Made by a program: the position numbers and the translations under genes
Shown: one piece after another, positions 1 through 5,213 of the stretch
Layout of the letters: each line of letters starts with the position of its first letter
How positions within the stretch are numbered: the stretch's first letter is position 1
Origin: Acidobacteriaceae bacterium
Lineage (GTDB): Bacteria > Acidobacteriota > Terriglobia > Terriglobales > Acidobacteriaceae
Direction: 5' to 3'
NCBI GenBank assembly: GCA_003140705.1
Contig: PLKU01000009.1
Span: 873 to 6,987, forward strand
DNA length: 6,115 nt
Notes under the pieces: generated by a model
Seen by the model: the letters and a program-made list of their open reading frames with translations, nothing else
Told to the model about the DNA's origin: nothing
The model's database searches: none

Positions 1-63
1 TTCCTCCTCGGGAATGCAAGCATACCGGATGATAAGGACTCAGGGACTCGAACAGGAAGTCTC

Positions 64-104
64 GGCTCAATAGGCAGTAGTCGTGGCCGACCGCCTATTG
101 AGCC
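64..104. repeat. 12-bp perfect inverted repeat, hairpin beyond a minus-strand gene
   Basis: GGCTCAATAGGC (64-75) and GCCTATTGAGCC (93-104) are perfect reverse complements separated by 17 bases. The hairpin lies just past the stop codon of the minus-strand gene at 119, where a transcription terminator would be expected. No run of T follows it on the minus strand, so it is not a classical intrinsic terminator. It could be an mRNA 3'-end stabiliser, a protein-binding palindrome or a terminator of unusual form. Confidence 0.55.
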
Positions 105-118
105 CGGCTTCGCCCGCT

Positions 119-349
119 CTAGCGGCTACTCCTCCTCCGGGCAATGAGGCCACGCCGGTACCACTCAAAGGCTCTCGGCGAGTCGGCGTCTCCGGGGTAT
201 CGTTCGCCTAAAGCGGCTCCGAGGTCGTACAGCGTTGCATTGTAGTCGGACTGGTTTTCGTCACTCGGCTCGATTTTGAATTTGTCACGTGCGGCCAGCC
301 ACTGGTCAATGGCGGTTTCAATGCTGGGGATGAGTGTGACATCACTCAT
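119..349 (-). CDS. small hypothetical protein, 76 residues
   Basis: I do not recognise this protein. From the ATG at 349 it reads MSDVTLIPSIETAIDQWL and ends in a basic tail, GLIARRRSSR, before a TAG stop. The composition looks like a real soluble, mostly helical protein: it is acidic in the middle, and motifs such as YNATLYDLGAALGERYPG have well-spaced hydrophobic residues. There is no signal peptide, membrane segment or metal motif. The start is uncertain. An in-frame TTG at 382 would add 11 residues (MYANPGQPPKS), but it would leave only five bases to the ATG of the divergent gene at 388. Neither start has a convincing Shine-Dalgarno sequence, so I chose the ATG. The 12-bp hairpin beyond its stop supports a real transcript end. 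It could also be a remnant, since its neighbours are decayed. Confidence 0.5.
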   Translation of the reverse strand: MSDVTLIPSIETAIDQWLAARDKFKIEPSDENQSDYNATLYDLGAALGERYPGDADSPRAFEWYRRGLIARRRSSR

Positions 350-387
350 TGATTTCGGCGGCTGGCCAGGATTAGCATACAAGTGCC

Positions 388-1016
388 ATGAAGAGAACGG
401 TTGAAGAGGCGCTCAACTATAGCGACGGAGCACATGAGGCCGTTTGGAACCAATTATCGGGAACACATTTCGCTGCGAATCCATGAAGCACATTGGTGCT
501 TGCATACGTTGCAATCGCATTTGAGCATCAGAAAGCCATCTCGACGCTCGTTCGAGCGGGTTTAAAGGGGCCGGGCTTGCAATGATGCGATTGCAATTGG
601 AAACGGCCCTGCGAGGCATGTGGGTCCACTTGCTTGCATCCGACATCCAAGTTGACTGCATCAGCAAGCACGGAGACGAGCCCTTTCCACGCTTCAAAGC
701 CTTTGTCAAGCAGCTTGACCATGCCTACGATGCAGACGGGTGGTTGGAGTCCTTCGCCGACCAATGGGGAACCCTCAATGGCTACACATATTCAGGACTG
801 GAGCAACTTGGGATGCGCTTTCAGGCGGATGGGAATATTGCGTCCAGCTATCCCGATGAAGTCATATCAGACCTACTGACTCTTTCAGGAACGGTCACGA
901 TTGGTACCATTGTGCCGTTATTTCGCGGGTTGGGTTCCCAGGATAAGGCTGAGGCGCTTGAAAAATGGCTCGATGACAATCAGCAAACGGCAACCGAAGA
1001 CGCGAAGGGGGCATAG
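388..1016 (+). pseudogene. decayed hypothetical gene resembling DUF6988-type proteins
   Basis: The reading frame opens at ATG 388 (MKRTVEEALNYSDGAHEAVW), runs into TGA at 484-486, and continues in the same frame as STLVLAYVAIAFEHQKAIS. Near 561-570 (tttaaagggg) it must shift by -1 to join the long frame that starts MMRLQLETALRGMWVHLLAS at 582 and ends with TAG at 1014-1016. Reading through both lesions gives about 209 residues of coherent protein. The order EHQKA, then LVRAGL, then a 'MRLQLEtalRgmWv' helix, is what I remember of DUF6988-like proteins of unknown function; the family name is from memory. The C-terminal half (WLESFADQWGTLNGYTYSG, then GTIVPLFRGLG and ALEKWLDDNQ) is intact and could still be translated from ATG 582 or 585 as about 144 residues. 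TGA probably replaced CGA (Arg). No clear ribosome binding site precedes 388. Alternatives are sequencing errors or a shorter real gene at 582. Confidence 0.6.
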
Positions 1017-1067
1017 TGGACTCCAGCACACTATATAAGACAAAATGATGATGGAAGCGGCCAATTC

Positions 1068-1075
1068 GAGAGGTG
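1068..1075 (+). promoter_or_regulatory. ribosome binding site of the disrupted 1081 gene
   Basis: GAGAGGTG lies seven bases before GTG 1081. It identifies GTG 1081 as the ancestral start of the coiled-coil gene, although that frame now stops at TGA 1120-1122. The ATG at 1161, the first ATG of the surviving frame, has no such site. Confidence 0.6.
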
Positions 1076-1080
1076 AAAGC

Positions 1081-1871
1081 GTGGATAATATCCAATCCCT
1101 CAATGCTGCGGTTTCCCCCTGAATGCTGCGGTTGGTTGGTGGAACTCAGCAATAATTGTCATGATGATTGTCGCGGCTTTAGCTGCAACAGGCCTTTTGG
1201 TCACACAATACATTGCGTTTAAAAAGGCTGGGCAACTAGCCGATGCCCAAGCTCGACTAGACGGAGCTAAAGAAGCAATACTCACCGCCGACTCAAAGGA
1301 AAAGGATCGCCAGATTGCAGCCCTTCGGATACAGGCAGGAGAAGCCGAGAGCGGTATTTCGGCGGCGAAAGCTGATGCCTCAGATGCACTGGAAAAACAG
1401 CAATCTGTTGAGACTAAACTTGCCGCACAACAGGAACGAGCAGCCGTAGCGGAACGTAGCCTCCTGGAACTCCAGGAACGAATCAAACCGCGCAGATTGA
1501 CAGACCAGCAGGCTAAGGATTTTGTGGCGGCGCTTAGGCGCTTTCCCAGCGCGACGATAAGGGTTGGGTGGACAATAGGGGGCGGAGACGAAGGTTTCTC
1601 CTTTTTGCGCCAACTGATTCCTCTATTCAAAGAGGCAGGGTGGACAGTGGCGAATGATGAAAAGGGTATCGCGGAACATTTGGAATTCCAAGTCATCGGG
1701 ATAGGAATCTTAGTGCGACATCCATTAGTCGCACCCGGATCGACAGAGATGTTACCGCTGACACCGACGCTTGCCGCTATAACTGGCGCATTCAATGCTG
1801 TCGGCCTGGATGCACAGTTGCTTGCTTGGCCAGACGCGCAAGCGGATATACCCGAAATCGTAGTGGGTTAA
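1081..1871 (+). pseudogene. membrane-anchored coiled-coil protein, N-terminus frameshifted
   Basis: The surviving frame from ATG 1161 encodes 236 residues. Residues 1-19 are a hydrophobic helix (MMIVAALAATGLLVTQYIA). Residues 21-110 are an Ala/Glu/Lys/Gln-rich coiled coil. Residues 112-236 form a globular domain that starts KPRRLTDQQAKDFVAALRRF and contains LIPLFKEAGWTV, a layout I associate with uncharacterised, single-pass bacterial membrane proteins whose role is unknown. The good ribosome binding site, however, serves GTG 1081, which reads VDNIQSLNAAV and then stops. A 17-bp near-perfect repeat at 1097-1113 and 1117-1133, with a 20-bp period, explains this. Removing one copy joins VDNIQSLNAAV to GWWNSAIIVMMIVAAL in one 256-residue frame. 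The stop is TAA at 1869-1871. The gene may be inactive, or it may still make a shortened product from 1161 that keeps most of the membrane helix. Confidence 0.65.
1097..1133 (+). repeat. 20-bp-period tandem duplication that breaks the reading frame
   Basis: ccctcaatgctgcggtt (1097-1113) and ccctgaatgctgcggtt (1117-1133) differ at one base and are offset by 20 bases. Because 20 is not a multiple of three, the second copy is read one frame away. Both copies encode LNAAV, in different frames, which is the signature of a recent slipped-strand duplication inside codons 7-13 of the gene. Confidence 0.7.
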
Positions 1872-2182
1872 AAACCCCAACCTGGTCCCTGATTCCAAAT
1901 TAGGGCACTACCGAAGTGGGGTATAGAGGCAACTGGCGCACGTTCAAACAACGGTCTGGCTGCGGCTCATAGACTAAACCATGTGGACTAGCTGCTCGAC
2001 GGCGATTTGACCGCAAAAAGCCCCGAAAATCGAGGGGCGGGAATGAGGGCTTGTGAACCACCTCCGGCAACGAGACTCTGTCGCTGGATTCCTCGCTGAG
2101 TGCATGGCAATTGGGCTTAAACCGAGAGCACCGAACTGATCAAATTGGATAGATCAATTCATTCACCTGATTCGACAGCAGA
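1872..2182. other. non-coding stretch with no gene seen
   Basis: No reading frame of protein-like composition is visible on either strand between the coiled-coil gene and the hsp20 control region. ACCCCA (1874-1879) and TGGGGT (1917-1922) could form a long-range stem, but there is no T run after it. The only clear element is a minus-strand terminator-like hairpin at 2015-2038. Nothing marks a promoter for the coiled-coil gene side. Confidence 0.5.
2015..2038 (-). terminator. orphan intrinsic terminator on the minus strand
   Basis: Read on the minus strand, GCCCC, a loop of nine bases and GGGGC are followed directly by TTTTT (the A run at 2015-2019). That is the shape of a Rho-independent terminator. 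No minus-strand gene is visible immediately upstream of it (2039-2340), so the gene it once served has been lost or is an unseen small RNA. Confidence 0.5.
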
Positions 2183-2197
2183 TCGCCATTTTGGCGA
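2183..2197. promoter_or_regulatory. palindrome upstream of the hsp20 promoter
   Basis: TCGCCA and TGGCGA form a perfect 6-bp inverted repeat around three T bases. It ends eight bases before the TTGACA box, a usual place for a regulator binding site. Its function is inferred from position only. Confidence 0.3.
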
Positions 2198-2205
2198 GCC
2201 ACAGG

Positions 2206-2234
2206 TTGACAACAGCAGCGCACAAGCCTAGCAT
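2206..2234 (+). promoter_or_regulatory. likely sigma70-type promoter of hsp20
   Basis: A perfect -35 box TTGACA (2206-2211) is followed after exactly 17 bases by TAGCAT (2229-2234), which matches TATAAT at four positions, including the first two and the last. Transcription would start near 2241, giving a leader of about 98 bases before the hsp20 ATG. No clear heat-shock sigma32 pair (CTTGAA/CCCCAT) at correct spacing was seen. Confidence 0.5.
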
Positions 2235-2241
2235 CGTAATT

Positions 2242-2281
2242 GAGTAAGCTACCTATTCTTACTCGTTCAGGTTCCCTGAAC
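2242..2281 (+). promoter_or_regulatory. two adjacent palindromes in the hsp20 leader
   Basis: GAGTAAG (2242-2248) and CTTACTC (2258-2264) are perfect 7-bp arms with a 9-base spacer. Directly abutting is GTTCAGG (2265-2271) with CCTGAAC (2275-2281), 7-bp arms with a 3-base spacer. They start about where transcription is predicted to begin. They may be repressor operators or two leader RNA hairpins. The 9-base spacer recalls the CIRCE element bound by HrcA, but the arm sequence does not match CIRCE (TTAGCACTC/GAGTGCTAA). Confidence 0.4.
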
Positions 2282-2325
2282 TAAGTCAGCCCATCTGAAG
2301 TATTCCCCTCTTAGATTTCTCAAAG

Positions 2326-2331
2326 TAGGAG
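2326..2331 (+). promoter_or_regulatory. ribosome binding site of hsp20
   Basis: TAGGAG lies seven bases before ATG 2339. AUUCC at 2302-2306 could pair with GGAGU at 2328-2332 (one G-U pair, loop of about 21 bases). This is a weak hint of temperature-dependent masking as in sHSP RNA thermometers, but it is not a recognisable ROSE or fourU element. Confidence 0.6.
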
Positions 2332-2338
2332 TTGTGTT

Positions 2339-2839
2339 ATGACCCTATTGACCCGTTGGGAGCCTTTGCGTGAGTTTTCCGCCATGCAAGACCGCATGAA
2401 CCGCATGAACCGTCTTTTCCGTGAGTCGTATAGCCCCGAAGTCCCGGAAGAGGCATTAACTACCACCAACTACGCACCGCCGGTGGACATCTACGAAGAC
2501 GAACACAACATTACGTTGAAGCTTGAAGTTCCGGGCATCGACGAAAAAGACATCGATGTCCATATCGAGAACACCACCCTCACCGTCCATGGCGAGCGCA
2601 AGATCGAGAAGGAAGAGAAAGAGGAGAACTTCCGTCGCGTTGAGCGGCAGTACGGAGAGTTCACCCGATCGTTCACGCTACCCAGTTCCGTGGACTTCGG
2701 TCAGGTAAGCGCCCACTACGACAAGGGCGTGCTGAAGATTAACCTTGCCAAGAAGGCGGAAGCCAAGCCCAAGCAGATCAAGGTGACTGTTGGCGCGGAC
2801 AAGACCCTCGAAGCCAAGGTTCTCAGCAAGGTCGCATAG
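2339..2839 (+). CDS. Hsp20/alpha-crystallin family small heat-shock protein
   Basis: This is a cytoplasmic, ATP-independent holdase chaperone, 166 residues, a normal length for the family. Residues 1-45 are the variable N-terminal arm (LTRWEPLREF, then MQDRMNRMNRLF). The alpha-crystallin domain runs from about 46 to 138. It opens with APPVDIYEDEHNI, contains LEVPGIDEKDIDV (62-74) and the charged loop KEEKEENFRRVERQYGEF, and closes with the diagnostic GVL motif (130-132). A short tail carries IKV (147-149), the I-x-I/V-type anchor for oligomer assembly. The start is fixed by TAGGAG seven bases upstream. The gene stands alone, with its own promoter at 2206-2234 and a strong hairpin after its TAG stop. 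An in-frame 9-bp duplication gives RMNRMNR in the N-terminal arm; otherwise it appears intact. The subfamily and the organism (Acidobacteriota-like) are from memory of similar proteins. Confidence 0.95.
   Translation: MTLLTRWEPLREFSAMQDRMNRMNRLFRESYSPEVPEEALTTTNYAPPVDIYEDEHNITLKLEVPGIDEKDIDVHIENTTLTVHGERKIEKEEKEENFRRVERQYGEFTRSFTLPSSVDFGQVSAHYDKGVLKINLAKKAEAKPKQIKVTVGADKTLEAKVLSKVA
2392..2409 (+). repeat. 9-bp in-frame tandem repeat in hsp20
   Basis: ccgcatgaa occurs twice in a row and is followed by ccg, encoding RMNRMNR. Related sHSPs usually show one MQDRMNRLF copy here. The duplication keeps the frame and only lengthens the N-terminal arm by three residues. Confidence 0.7.
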
Positions 2840-2876
2840 AAACCAGCGCCCGATCACCAGTGGCGAATGATCAGCA

Positions 2877-2919
2877 AGAGAAATGGGAGGAGGCTTATCG
2901 CCTTCTCCCATTTCTTTGT
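2877..2919 (+). terminator. strong terminator hairpin after hsp20
   Basis: Arms at 2877-2894 and 2900-2917 pair over 18 bp, with two G-T pairs and a 5-base loop (TTATC). The right arm ends in TTTCTTT, giving a U-rich end of the transcript. It lies 38 bases after the hsp20 stop. The left flank is A-rich, so it may also work in the other direction. Confidence 0.75.
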
Positions 2920-2974
2920 CATCCCGAAGCGAGGAGAATGAATCTTCACGTCTCGCTTCCATTTTTGCTCTTGA

Positions 2975-3002
2975 GTACGACCACCCGGTGTAGGTGTCGT
3001 AC
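2975..3002. repeat. 7-bp inverted repeat GTACGAC/GTCGTAC
   Basis: GTACGAC at 2975-2981 and GTCGTAC at 2996-3002 are perfect reverse complements with a 14-base spacer. It lies in non-coding sequence far from any start codon. Role unknown; it could be a chance pairing. Confidence 0.3.
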
Positions 3003-3373
3003 AAGCTTGACGCCATCCATCATTTGGGTATGCTGGCGACCTGTGTACATGTAAAGTAAACCTCCATCGGTTTCACCAATCGGCTTGACTCATTGCAGGA
3101 TACGGGCGTACCGGATTTCTGCCAAGCTTTCCCGAACGACTAACAAGGCTTTCCTTTTCAATGCACGGGGAGTCGTGGCGCCGGGGATGCAGCACCACAA
3201 ATCGCTGTCGATGCGGTCCGCTGCGAATGACTGAAACATGAAATTGGACTTTATCGTTGATTGAAGCGTCTAATTGGCAAGTACGACAGATTCTCTTCCT
3301 CGCCTCTAGCTGATGACGGCTTGCTCCTGACGAGCGCCTCTCACAACCAACAAGCAAGCGATTGGAGACAATC

Positions 3374-3559
3374 ATGAGCTTTGGGCATCAATCAGACGTA
3401 CACAAACACCTATCCGCGAAGCGTCCGTTGTTCTCGCACGAAATGGTAGAGGACAATACTCACACTAAAATTGTCGAGCCGGTGCAGGATGAAGGGCTGC
3501 GCTTAAGAGAACCACCTGCAAAGCGTGAAGAGCCGATGAATACTCACTCTAGCTCGTAG
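3374..3559 (+). CDS. small hydrophilic hypothetical protein, 61 residues
   Basis: This is a short charged protein starting MSFGHQSDVHKHLSAKRPLF and ending NTHSSS before TAG. It has no signal peptide, membrane helix or cysteine and is rich in His, Glu, Lys and Pro, so it is probably largely disordered. GGAGA (3364-3368) lies five bases before ATG 3374, which decides the start; an in-frame TTG at 3362 overlaps that site and is unlikely. A terminator hairpin follows at 3565-3600, so it looks like a complete single-gene transcript. I recall similar short proteins starting MSF-NQ-DVKxHLS in Acidobacteriota, all without known function. The ribosome binding site and terminator are seen; the family resemblance is from memory. 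Confidence 0.65.
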   Translation: MSFGHQSDVHKHLSAKRPLFSHEMVEDNTHTKIVEPVQDEGLRLREPPAKREEPMNTHSSS

Positions 3560-3564
3560 CCGCG

Positions 3565-3600
3565 AATCCCCTCGCATGTATGGAGCATGCTGGGGGATTT
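3565..3600 (+). terminator. terminator hairpin after the small protein gene
   Basis: AATCCCCT (3565-3572) pairs with GGGGGATT (3592-3599, including one T-G pair). After a C/T mismatch, GCATG (3574-3578) pairs with CATGC (3586-3590) around a 7-base loop. The following sequence is TGTGTTTG, a broken T run. It begins six bases after the stop codon. Confidence 0.65.
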
Positions 3601-3606
3601 GTGTTT

Positions 3607-3815
3607 GAGGACATCGAGACGCTGTAATTGCTGGTGCCTTACTGGGGGCTGTGTATGGTAGGGAAGCTGTCCCGAAGCAGTGGGTTGAAAAACTGTTGAC
3701 CTGTCGCCCAGAGTCTGGCCAGCCGAACGTGCGACATCCGCGCCCGGAATGCTTCTGGCCGGTCGATGCTCTTCATATTGCTTTTTGCTTGGCTGCTGGT
3801 GGTGACTCTGAATGA
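3607..3815 (+). pseudogene. C-terminal remnant of an ADP-ribosylglycohydrolase-like protein
   Basis: The frame from 3609 reads GHRDAVIAGALLGAVYGRE, then AVPKQWVEKLLTC and PNVRHPRPECFWPVDALHIA, and ends at TGA 3813-3815. The pattern of a metal-binding Asp/Glu-Thr segment, then IAGALLGAxYG, then a 'P..W...L' helix is the C-terminal signature of the ADP-ribosylglycohydrolase (DraG/ADPRH) fold. Intact members are roughly 300 residues and remove ADP-ribose from proteins or related molecules. Here only about 68 residues remain, and nothing upstream encodes the N-terminal part. The metal motif itself is better read one frame over (GAC ATC GAG ACG, DIET, 3610-3621), so a one-base deletion near 3621 probably also broke it. 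No start codon or ribosome binding site fits. The fragment abuts the terminator of the small protein gene, which suggests a deletion joint near 3600. The family call is from motif memory and is fairly confident. Confidence 0.6.
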
Positions 3816-3943
3816 AAGACAAAACGTGCCTATCCCTGAATCGCCGCCAGCCAGCGGCTCAATCGCCCAACTTGGTCTCTGCGATTCGCCAGACTGGATG
3901 ACGCTGAAGGCGAGTTTCGCTCCTGCGCCAACGTCGAAACAGC

Positions 3944-4064
3944 CTAATGAGTCTGTCTGTTCAGGAGCCGTTCCGTATAGTCGAGAACTTGGGATGCACC
4001 ATTTTTGATTTCAATCTCGTAGTCGGATAGTTTATGTCGGAAAAGAATTCCATAGCCGATGCTA
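3944..4064 (-). pseudogene. 3' part of the IS-split ExbB/TolQ-like gene
   Basis: On the minus strand this encodes SIGYGILFRHKLSDYEIEIK, then NGASQVLDYTERLLNRQTH and TAG (3946-3944). It has no start of its own. It is continuous in frame with the part at 5227-5656 once the insertion sequence and one TA copy are removed. It supplies the end of the last membrane helix and the cytoplasmic C-terminal helix (MEx-type amphipathic segment) usual for this family. Confidence 0.75.
4063..4064. repeat. TA target-site duplication, left copy
   Basis: TA immediately precedes the left terminal repeat at 4065 and recurs at 5227-5228 after the right one. Duplication of a TA dinucleotide is the hallmark of IS630/Tc1-mariner transposition. 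Confidence 0.8.
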
Positions 4065-4077
4065 GTGTAGTGTCTCA
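4065..4077 (+). repeat. left terminal inverted repeat of the IS630 element
   Basis: GTGTAGTGTCTCA matches the reverse complement of 5214-5226 at all 13 positions. The next base inward differs (A on the left, G after complementing the right). Confidence 0.85.
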
Positions 4078-4094
4078 ATAATAGAGTCGTTTAT

Positions 4095-4132
4095 ATATCG
4101 AGTCTCATCTTATGATGAGGAGACCTCGATAT
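4095..4132 (+). promoter_or_regulatory. hairpin covering the transposase ribosome binding site and start
   Basis: ATATCGAG (4095-4102) pairs with CTCGATAT (4125-4132), and CTCATC (4104-4109) pairs with GATGAG (4114-4119) around a TTAT loop, giving 14 bp in all. The right side contains the ribosome binding site GAGGAGA (4117-4123) and two bases of the ATG. A transcript entering from outside the element would fold and hide the start. TATATAT at 4092-4098 could be the -10 box of the element's own promoter. If so, its transcript would start near 4105 and lack the outer left arm. The pairing is seen; the control model is inferred from IS10/IS50-type precedents. Confidence 0.5.
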
Positions 4133-5207
4133 GCGCGTAGCCCAGACGATTGTTCTGACAGAAGAAACCCGGCGAAGGCTGGAGCATCATGCACGTGGAC
4201 GTTCGACGGCGGCACGCGTGGTGATGCGGAGCCGCATCGTTCTGCTGGCTGCCGATGGGTTTCAGAACAAGCAGATCGCTGAGAATCTGAGGGTCGCCCC
4301 GCGCATGGCCGCGTTGTGGCGCGAACGGTTTCTGGAGCAGGGCGTTGACGGGTTGCTGAAAGATGCTCCGCGGCCAGGACGCACACCATTGATCTCCTCC
4401 GACGTTACGGCAACCTTGATCGCGAAGACTACGCAGAGCACGCCTGACAACGCGACACAGTGGTCGACGCGAACCATGGCGCGGGAGATGGGCATTTCCA
4501 AGGCTTCGGTCTCGCGTATCTGGCGAGCCAACGGCCTGAAGCCGCACCGTGTCGACAGTTTCAAAGTGAGCAACGATCCGCAATTTGCAGACAAGCTGGA
4601 AGCAATTGTTGGACTTTACCTCAACCCGCCTGAACACGCACTGGTGTTGTCGGTGGACGAGAAGAGTCAGATTCAAGCTCTGGATCGCACCCAGCCCGGG
4701 TTGCCGATGAAGAAGGGTCGCGGCGCAACCATGACCCACGACTACAAACGTAACGGCACAACGACCTTGTTCGCCGCGCTGAACCCCGCCAATGGAGAGG
4801 TCTTCGGGCTCTGTCAGGAGAAGCACCGCCATCAGGAGTGGCTGAAGTTCCTGCGCATGATCGATCAGACCGTACCAGCCGACAAGCAAATCTACCTGAT
4901 CTGCGACAACTATGCGACCCACAAACATCCGCGCGTCCAACGCTGGCTCGAGGCACACAAGCGGTTCCATGTTCACTTCACGCCGACATCAGCTTCCTGG
5001 CTGAACATGATCGAGCGCTTCTTCCGCGATCTCACCCAAAACCGCATCAGACGCGGAGTTTTTCAGGACCTCGAACAACTCATCACCGCCATCGGAAGCT
5101 ACATCGATGTGCACAACAAGAACCCCAAACCCTTTATCTGGACAGCCAAAGCAAGCGACATCCTGGAAAAAGTAACTCGCGCTCAGACCACCCTCAATAA
5201 AAGATGA
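4131..5207 (+). CDS. IS630-family transposase (DDE recombinase)
   Basis: This 358-residue enzyme cuts the element out at its terminal repeats and inserts it at TA dinucleotides. Residues about 1-70 form a helix-turn-helix DNA-binding domain (LTEETRRRLEHHARGRSTAA, then GFQNKQIAENLRV and RWRERFLEQGVDGLL-like segments). A second winged-helix-like region with the motif MGISKASVSRIWRANGLKPH is near 122-141. The RNase H-like DDE domain follows. Catalytic residues are D176 (LSVDEKSQIQALDR), D259 (LICDNYATHKHP) and E295 (WLNMIERFF), with 35 residues between D259 and E295, as usual for IS630. GAGGAGA seven bases before ATG 4131 sets the start; TGA at 5205-5207 ends it. No frameshift or internal stop is present and all catalytic residues are retained, so it is probably active. 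It is the only gene of the element. Confidence 0.95.
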   Translation: MRVAQTIVLTEETRRRLEHHARGRSTAARVVMRSRIVLLAADGFQNKQIAENLRVAPRMAALWRERFLEQGVDGLLKDAPRPGRTPLISSDVTATLIAKTTQSTPDNATQWSTRTMAREMGISKASVSRIWRANGLKPHRVDSFKVSNDPQFADKLEAIVGLYLNPPEHALVLSVDEKSQIQALDRTQPGLPMKKGRGATMTHDYKRNGTTTLFAALNPANGEVFGLCQEKHRHQEWLKFLRMIDQTVPADKQIYLICDNYATHKHPRVQRWLEAHKRFHVHFTPTSASWLNMIERFFRDLTQNRIRRGVFQDLEQLITAIGSYIDVHNKNPKPFIWTAKASDILEKVTRAQTTLNKR

Positions 5208-5213
5208 TCTGCC

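Larger units (their letters stand above)
2840..3373. other. non-coding stretch between hsp20 and the small protein gene
   Basis: No frame with convincing protein composition plus a start signal is seen. The stretch holds the hsp20 terminator hairpin (2877-2917) and, straight after it, gtcatcccgaagcgagg, which resembles interspersed intergenic repeats I remember from Acidobacteriota. It also holds a GTACGAC/GTCGTAC inverted repeat (2975-2981 and 2996-3002). An Arg/Ser-rich minus-strand open frame at 3073-3375 lacks a ribosome binding site and is not supported. The last 100 bases must hold the promoter of the 3374 gene, but I cannot place it with confidence. Confidence 0.5.

Noticed and set aside
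1100..1795. 231-codon open frame on the minus strand
   Set aside because: Ser/Ala/Arg-rich composition is typical of the antisense of an Ala/Gln-rich coiled coil. There is no ribosome binding site, and the plus strand carries the coherent protein.
1874..1922. ACCCCA/TGGGGT stem after the coiled-coil gene as a terminator
   Set aside because: The arms are 37 bases apart with only a weak inner pairing, and no T run follows.
2040..2080. tRNA 3'-end-like sequence, gtgaaccacctccggca
   Set aside because: It resembles a tRNA acceptor end for a few bases only. No T-loop TTCGA, anticodon arm or cloverleaf can be built upstream.
3073..3375. 100-codon Arg/Ser-rich open frame on the minus strand
   Set aside because: It has no ribosome binding site, no recognisable motif, random-looking composition, and a start that merely overlaps the ATG of the opposite gene. 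It could be revived by homologues, but I see none of the marks of a gene.
3843..3858. GCCGC/GCGGC hairpin as a terminator for the ExbB-like gene
   Set aside because: The stem is only 5 bp and no T run follows on either strand.
3766..4008. 80-codon plus-strand frame starting MLFILLFAWLLVV
   Set aside because: It begins inside the glycohydrolase remnant in another frame, has no ribosome binding site, and its second half is antisense to the ExbB-like C-terminus.
4110..4976. 288-codon open frame on the minus strand inside the transposase
   Set aside because: It is the antisense shadow of an intact IS630 transposase with all catalytic residues, and it has no protein-family signal of its own.
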